A DNA stretch of 5,234 nucleotides. Source: Firmicutes bacterium UBA7709 (GTDB lineage: Bacteria; Bacillota_A; Clostridia; Peptostreptococcales; Anaerovoracaceae). Of this stretch, positions 1-3,588 are shown piece by piece. The notes below the pieces were generated by a model that saw only the letters and a program-made list of their open reading frames with translations, searched no databases and was not told where the DNA came from. The first letter of the stretch is position 1, and each line of letters starts with the position of its first letter. The DNA is taken from assembly GCA_002482405.1 (NCBI GenBank), contig DLFX01000257.1:2824-8057 (forward strand), in the 5' to 3' direction. The position numbers were made by a program, and so were the translations under genes.

Positions 1-1462
1 CCTTGTAGTTTTCGCTGATTCTGCCGCCGGCCACCCAGATGACTTCCGGTCCCAGACAGAGCAGCGGAATCCTGTCCCGCTCTTCCCGAACGTATTTTTC
101 GTCGACAAAGAAATCCTGAAGCTTTTTCCGCCCCTTCATGCCCAAAGGCACGATATAATCGCCCTGACGCCTCGTCCTGAGCACGGGACGGCGTCCGGAC
201 GCCTCTATTTTATCAAAGCTCAGCCTCCAAGGGCCGTTTCCGTTTTTCTGCCCCTTTGAATTTCCACTGACATCTCCATTATTTCCGTTATTTTCCTTTC
301 CATTGAGCCAGTCCTGTCTCCTTAGGATTTTTACCCCGATTCCGGCATTTAATTCAGGAATTTCGGTGATGCCTTCCACATTTATTTCATATTCGAAATT
401 TAAGCTTCGAAGCTCTTCTTTTTTATAAAATTCCGCCGCGTCATAGGAAATTTTCATGGCGTAACCTGCCGTGAAATCCGTCGAAGCGGAAGTCCTTCCC
501 TCCTTCAGAAGCCGGTCCGCCTGCTCCAGGTGAGACGCGGTGATATCCTTTGAAAGGCCGATGCTTTCAAGGAGTCTTACCACGATCCGGTGCCGAAGGG
601 CTGGGGGCGCTTCCCTGAGAATTTCAGCAGGAACGGATACTCTGACTCCCCGGTCCCCCCGGTTTCCGTCTTTGATGTCCGCCCGACCTCCGCTGAACGC
701 CGCGTATTTTGCGATGATCTCTTCCGCCCTTTGCCCGAAATAGTCCTTATCCTCTTTGGCGATTCGGGAAAGGCGGGAAAGGGCCGCGTCGATATTGGGA
801 TTGAAATTTTTCCTGAGATAGGGAAGCAGCTCCAGACGGATCTTGTTCCGGGTATATATGGGCTCCAGATTGGTCTTGTCGATCCGGGGGTTTAATCCGT
901 TTTCCCTGCAGTACTCCTCGATTTCCTCCCGGGTTACGTCCAGCAGCGGGCGGATGATGACGTTTCCTTTTTCCCTGCGCAGGTATTCGATCCCAGCGAG
1001 GCCGTCGATCCCGGTGCCCCTGATGATCCTCATCAAAAGCGTTTCCGCCTGATCGTTCATGTTCTGGGCCACCGCAATTTTTACAGGGCATCCTGTCTCT
1101 GCGGCGATCCTTGAGGCGACTTCAAAAAAAGACCTGTACCGCACCTGCCTCCCCGCGTCCTCGCTGGAAATCCCCTCGTCCCGGGCGATCCGGTTCACGT
1201 CGAAGGAAAAGGAATCGCAAGGCACCTGATATTCCGCACAGAGCGATTCCGCATACCTCTGGTCCTCATCGGCGGCGCCGGGCCTGAGCCCGTGGTTGAT
1301 ATGGACCCCGTGGAGCCGGATATCCAACTCTTCTCTGAGCTGATACAGGACATGAAAAAGACACACCGAATCAGGGCCTCCTGAGAGGCCCACCACGATG
1401 CGCTCACCTTTTTCAATCAAGCCGTTATTCAAAATCGTGCTTCTCACTTTTTCTCTAACCAT
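1..1462 (-). CDS. tilS: tRNA(Ile)-lysidine synthase TilS (3' end cut by window edge)
   Basis: TilS is a cytoplasmic ATP-dependent ligase that joins lysine to C34 of the CAU-anticodon tRNA-Ile, so that it reads AUA codons as isoleucine. My translation of the minus strand is open for 487 codons to the left edge. Visible parts: the N-type ATP pyrophosphatase P-loop SGGPDS at residues 27-32; the HINHGLRPGAADED segment at about 54-67; the NDQAETLLMRIIRGTGIDGL signature at about 136-155; a middle substrate-binding region at about 225-340; and the C-terminal TilS domain at about 424-487 (RTRRQGDYIVPLGMKGRKKL). The end VIWVAGGRISENYK is close to the usual C-terminus, so perhaps 10-20 residues are missing. 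An Asn/Gly-rich stretch (residues 387-410) lies before the C-terminal domain. The start is the first possible one, because an in-frame TGA stands at 1475-1477. No Shine-Dalgarno is visible. Upstream on the same strand, beyond three opposite-strand genes, lies spoIIE, its usual neighbour. Confidence 0.96.
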   Translation of the reverse strand, partial: MVREKVRSTILNNGLIEKGERIVVGLSGGPDSVCLFHVLYQLREELDIRLHGVHINHGLRPGAADEDQRYAESLCAEYQVPCDSFSFDVNRIARDEGISSEDAGRQVRYRSFFEVASRIAAETGCPVKIAVAQNMNDQAETLLMRIIRGTGIDGLAGIEYLRREKGNVIIRPLLDVTREEIEEYCRENGLNPRIDKTNLEPIYTRNKIRLELLPYLRKNFNPNIDAALSRLSRIAKEDKDYFGQRAEEIIAKYAAFSGGRADIKDGNRGDRGVRVSVPAEILREAPPALRHRIVVRLLESIGLSKDITASHLEQADRLLKEGRTSASTDFTAGYAMKISYDAAEFYKKEELRSLNFEYEINVEGITEIPELNAGIGVKILRRQDWLNGKENNGNNGDVSGNSKGQKNGNGPWRLSFDKIEASGRRPVLRTRRQGDYIVPLGMKGRKKLQDFFVDEKYVREERDRIPLLCLGPEVIWVAGGRISENYK

Positions 1463-1468
1463 GCTTAA

Positions 1469-1496
1469 ATTATATCATGTAACTTGACCCTGTAAA
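1469..1496 (-). promoter_or_regulatory. Probable sigma-A promoter of tilS, placed for a leaderless mRNA
   Basis: Read on the minus strand, a TTTACA -35 (1491-1496) is followed by 16 nt and a perfect TATAAT -10 (1469-1474). A TG one base before the -10 (TGA, 1475-1477) makes it an extended -10. The hexamer ends only 6 nt before the ATG at 1462, so a start site 7 nt downstream of the -10 would fall on the A of the start codon. This is sequence matching only; transcription was not measured. Confidence 0.65.
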
Positions 1497-1517
1497 CATG
1501 ATTGTTCCTGTTCACAG
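1490..1517. promoter_or_regulatory. Operator-like inverted repeat over the tilS -35
   Basis: CTGTAAACA (1490-1498) and TGTTCACAG (1509-1517) form a 9-bp inverted repeat with one mismatch and a 10-nt spacer. The left arm contains the -35 hexamer of the proposed tilS promoter, so a dimeric protein bound here would block or position polymerase. I do not recognise the binding protein, and a chance dyad is possible. Confidence 0.3.
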
Positions 1518-1580
1518 TCATTCGGAAGCAAGCCGCGTCCATTTAGGGAAGCTGCTTTCCGACAGACTGCGGCTAATGGC

Positions 1581-1613
1581 AGCATGTACTTGAATAAATA
1601 CAATATACATGCT
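1581..1613. repeat. Perfect 8-bp inverted repeat upstream of the decarboxylase genes
   Basis: AGCATGTA (1581-1588) and TACATGCT (1606-1613) are exact reverse complements separated by 17 AT-rich bases. The pair ends 9 nt before the candidate -35 of the rightward genes. It could be an operator or a weak hairpin. No T-run follows on either strand, so it does not look like an intrinsic terminator. Confidence 0.35.
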
Positions 1614-1622
1614 TCTTATCTA

Positions 1623-1651
1623 TTGAATTTTTTAAAAAAATATTATTTAAT
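1623..1651 (+). promoter_or_regulatory. Candidate sigma-A promoter for the three plus-strand genes
   Basis: TTGAAT (1623-1628) and TTTAAT (1646-1651) are separated by 17 nt, inside a run of T and A tracts. A start near 1658 would give a leader of about 90 nt before the ATG at 1747. The segment is very AT-rich, so hexamer matches are expected by chance and the call is tentative. No riboswitch fold or terminator was recognised in the rest of the 284-nt intergenic region. Confidence 0.4.
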
Positions 1652-1746
1652 GTTAGAGTTTTCGTTTTTGGAATTAAAATCGCCATGTTGTGAAAAATAG
1701 TGATAAATTCCCAACAGTTAAGACCAAATGGTAACAAGGAGGAAGA

Positions 1747-1902
1747 ATGTCTATGATCAGTGATACGATACAAGGCGCAATCTACCTGTCAGTCATCGAT
1801 ATGATACTGCTAATTGTGTTTTTATATTTAATGGGAAAGCTTTTTAAACTGTTTCCCCTCATCAATAAGATAAAATTTACATCCAAAAAGAAAGGGAATT
1901 GA
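1747..1902 (+). CDS. Small membrane protein, likely OadG/GcdD-type subunit of a Na+-pumping decarboxylase
   Basis: A 51-codon gene beginning MSMISDTIQG, preceded by a full Shine-Dalgarno AAGGAGGA at 1736-1743. Only 4 nt separate GGAGG from this ATG; the ATG two codons on (1753) has a 10-nt spacing and would give 49 residues, so either start is possible. The protein has one membrane helix at about residues 11-30 with an Asp at 18, followed by a basic tail ending TSKKKGN, which suggests an N-out, C-in topology. Small single-helix subunits (OadG, GcdD, MmdD) hold the decarboxylase complex together and lie next to the beta-subunit gene, as here: the stop is 1 nt before the next start, implying translational coupling. 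Those relatives are usually longer, with a C-terminal tail beyond the helix that this one lacks. By hand count 51 of 156 bases are G or C, clearly more AT-rich than its neighbours. Identity rests mainly on context, helix pattern and position. Confidence 0.75.
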   Translation: MSMISDTIQGAIYLSVIDMILLIVFLYLMGKLFKLFPLINKIKFTSKKKGN

Positions 1903-1903
1903 T

Positions 1904-3025
1904 ATGATAATACTGAGCGCTCTGAAGTCTATGCTGGATTCAACCGGCTTAATGTCCCTGACTCCGGGAAATGTATTTTTGATTTTTGTGGGTATGCTTC
2001 TCGTATACCTTGCGATCCATAAACGTTATGAGCCGTTTCTTCTGCTGCCCATCGGCTTTGCCTGCGTCGTCGCAAACCTTCCGGGGACGGATCTGCTGCT
2101 GAACGGCGGACTGCTCAGCTTCTTCTATCTGGGTGTAAAGCATATGATCTACCCGCCGCTGATCTTTCTGGGAGTGGGCGCAATGACGGATTTCGGTCCC
2201 ATGATAGCAAATCCGAGCCTTCTGATCCTCGGCGCCTTCGCCCATATCGGCATATTCATCGCTCTGATCGGCGCAAAACTGCTGGGGTTCAGCATATTTG
2301 AAGCCGGCGCCATCGGCATCATCGGCGGCGCGGACGGCCCCATGGCGATCTACGTCACCCAGCACCTGGCGCCTCATCTCATGGCCCAGGTATCCGTCGC
2401 CGCATACTCTTACATGGCTTTAATGCCGCTGATTCAGCCTCCCATCATGAGACTTCTGACCACCAAAAAAGAAAGAAACATCATGATGAAACAGCTGAGA
2501 TTTGTATCAAAGAGGGAAAAGATCACGTTCGCTCTGGTGATCACAGTGATCATCGACCTGCTGCTCCCCCCCATCGCTCCGCTGATCACGATGTTGATGC
2601 TGGGCAATCTGATGAAGGAATCCGGAGTAGTGGACCGCCTTGCCAAGACAGCCAGCGGCGAATTTATGAACGTGATCACGATTTTGCTCGGCCTCTCCAT
2701 CGGATCGACCATGGGCGCCGATACGTTCCTCAACCTGAAAACCCTTGAAATCATCGTCCTGGGTCTGGTCGCCTTTATGACGGGCACCGCTGGAGGTATC
2801 CTGGGCGCAAAGCTGATGAACAAGCTTTCCGGCGGAAAGATCAATCCTCTGATCGGATCGGCCGGCATCGCCTCGGTTCCCATTGCCGCCAGAGTCTCCC
2901 ATAAGGTCGCCCTGGAGGAGAATCCTTACATCTTCCTCATCATGCACGCAATGGGGCCGAATCTGGCAGGAGTATTCGGTACGGCCATCGCCGGAGGCAT
3001 TATGCTGACCCTCCTTGGAATGTAA
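1904..3025 (+). CDS. Sodium ion-translocating decarboxylase subunit beta (OadB/GcdB/MmdB family)
   Basis: A 373-residue polytopic inner-membrane protein. In this family the beta subunit accepts carboxybiotin from the biotin carrier, releases CO2 and couples this to Na+ export. Recognisable blocks are GVGAMTDFGPMIANP (91-105), GGADGPMAIY (141-150) with the essential Asp at 144, AYSYMALMPLIQPPIMR (167-183) with Tyr170, GSTMGADTFLNLKTL (267-281), NPLIGSAGIASVPIAARV (314-331) and MHAMGPNLAGVFGTAIAGG (347-365). Relative to Klebsiella OadB, Asp203, Tyr229, Asn373, Gly377 and Arg389 match Asp144, Tyr170, Asn314, Gly318 and Arg330, while Ser382 is Ala323 followed by Ser324. The length fits GcdB or MmdB (about 375) better than OadB (about 433), but the substrate is set by the alpha subunit, which is not in the window, so no specific symbol is given. 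A weak AAGGGA site precedes the start; the gene is probably translated by coupling from the small gene before it. Confidence 0.95.
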   Translation: MIILSALKSMLDSTGLMSLTPGNVFLIFVGMLLVYLAIHKRYEPFLLLPIGFACVVANLPGTDLLLNGGLLSFFYLGVKHMIYPPLIFLGVGAMTDFGPMIANPSLLILGAFAHIGIFIALIGAKLLGFSIFEAGAIGIIGGADGPMAIYVTQHLAPHLMAQVSVAAYSYMALMPLIQPPIMRLLTTKKERNIMMKQLRFVSKREKITFALVITVIIDLLLPPIAPLITMLMLGNLMKESGVVDRLAKTASGEFMNVITILLGLSIGSTMGADTFLNLKTLEIIVLGLVAFMTGTAGGILGAKLMNKLSGGKINPLIGSAGIASVPIAARVSHKVALEENPYIFLIMHAMGPNLAGVFGTAIAGGIMLTLLGM

Positions 3026-3050
3026 GAAATTTACTCAGCTTTCCGTTCGA

Positions 3051-3077
3051 TGTGTTACAATAATGCTGATAGGAGGG
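3051..3077 (+). promoter_or_regulatory. Possible internal promoter and strong RBS for the thioesterase gene
   Basis: In the 57-nt gap after the beta-subunit gene, TGT precedes TACAAT (3056-3061), an extended -10 match without a good -35 at normal spacing. AGGAGGG (3071-3077) is a strong Shine-Dalgarno, 6 nt from GGAGG to the ATG at 3083, and it decides that start over an in-frame ATG at 3050. The promoter part is weak; co-transcription with the upstream gene is equally likely, since no terminator is seen. Confidence 0.35.
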
Positions 3078-3082
3078 ATCAC

Positions 3083-3496
3083 ATGATAGATCATAAAATA
3101 ACCGAGGGGCTCTCCACAATTTACAAATATGAGGGCTCCCTGAAAAATTCCCTGTTCGGCGAATCCGGAGGAGTCCTGGACTATCTGGTTTCGACCCCCG
3201 CAATCATGGCGATGATCATCGAGGCGGCCACCGACCTCCTCGATACCAGGCTGCCCGAAGGATATATCACGGTGGGAAAGGATATCGAACTGTCCCACGA
3301 CAAGCCTACCATCATCGACGGAACGGTCTCCATCGTGCTGACGGTGACAAAGGTGGCGGACGACAGGATCTTCCTCGACGTCTCGGGGCATGACAACTTC
3401 GGACAGGTCTGCCGCGGGAAATACGAGAGGGTGATCGTCAACCAGAGCGAGTTGATGGAAAACGCATATCGCAGGGCTCACAACACGGTGGAATAA
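3083..3496 (+). CDS. FlK-like hotdog-fold acyl-CoA thioesterase
   Basis: A 137-residue soluble cytoplasmic protein resembling fluoroacetyl-CoA thioesterase (FlK) and its many uncharacterised Firmicute relatives. Visible features are VSTPAIMAMIIEAA (36-49) for the start of the hotdog helix, LPEGYITVG (57-65), the IELSHDKPTIIDG segment (68-80), and beta strands ending RGKYERVIVN (111-120). The FlK catalytic triad Thr42, Glu50 and His76 would correspond to Thr38, Glu47 and His72: the Thr-His spacing is the same, but the Glu is one residue further from the Thr. The expected reaction is hydrolysis of a short acyl-CoA; the substrate is unknown, and a role in fluoroacetate resistance is not implied. 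The start at 3083 is chosen for its strong RBS. It lies 57 nt after the decarboxylase beta gene on the same strand, so it probably belongs to the same unit, and it converges on spoIIE. The link to the decarboxylase product is inference. Confidence 0.82.
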   Translation: MIDHKITEGLSTIYKYEGSLKNSLFGESGGVLDYLVSTPAIMAMIIEAATDLLDTRLPEGYITVGKDIELSHDKPTIIDGTVSIVLTVTKVADDRIFLDVSGHDNFGQVCRGKYERVIVNQSELMENAYRRAHNTVE

Positions 3497-3522
3497 GCCT
3501 TTATGACCGGAATTTCGAAGCG

Positions 3523-3578
3523 TTCAGCCGGCTGTCGCCATAATTACATGGTTTTCAGCCGGCTGTCATCGCAATTAC
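3523..3578. repeat. Two 25-nt direct repeats with a 10-bp palindrome in the convergent gap
   Basis: Copies at 3523-3547 and 3554-3578 share TTCAGCCGGCTGTC at the left and AATTAC at the right, with 4 mismatches in 25. Start-to-start distance is 31 bp. Each contains the perfect palindrome CAGCCGGCTG (3525-3534 and 3556-3565), so the two copies can also pair with each other as a 10-bp GC-rich stem with a 21-nt loop. The stem could slow transcription from either side, but no U-run follows closely on either strand; the T5 at 3586-3590 is 20 nt away. Function unknown. Confidence 0.6.
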
Positions 3579-3588
3579 GGGACAATTT

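Noticed and set aside
1054..1066. Gln instead of His in the TilS segment before NDQAET
   Set aside because: The first His of this motif varies in the family, and Gln is, as I recall, also present in E. coli TilS, so it is not evidence of lost function.
747..1416. Minus-strand short frames at 747-1091 and 1195-1416
   Set aside because: They lie in other frames within the continuous tilS frame, which carries all the TilS motifs; tilS itself has no stop in the window because it runs off the left edge.
1573..1773. Minus-strand 66-codon frame across the intergenic region
   Set aside because: It covers the ribosome binding site and start of the small membrane gene, has no Shine-Dalgarno, and its residue composition looks like translated AT-rich spacer.
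1949..2947. Minus-strand frames of 142, 149 and 146 codons opposite the decarboxylase beta gene
   Set aside because: They are antisense shadows of a strongly conserved membrane protein and show no recognisable domains.
3050..3082. Upstream ATG at 3050 as the thioesterase start
   Set aside because: It has no ribosome binding site and its 11 extra residues would be encoded over the Shine-Dalgarno AGGAGGG that serves the ATG at 3083.
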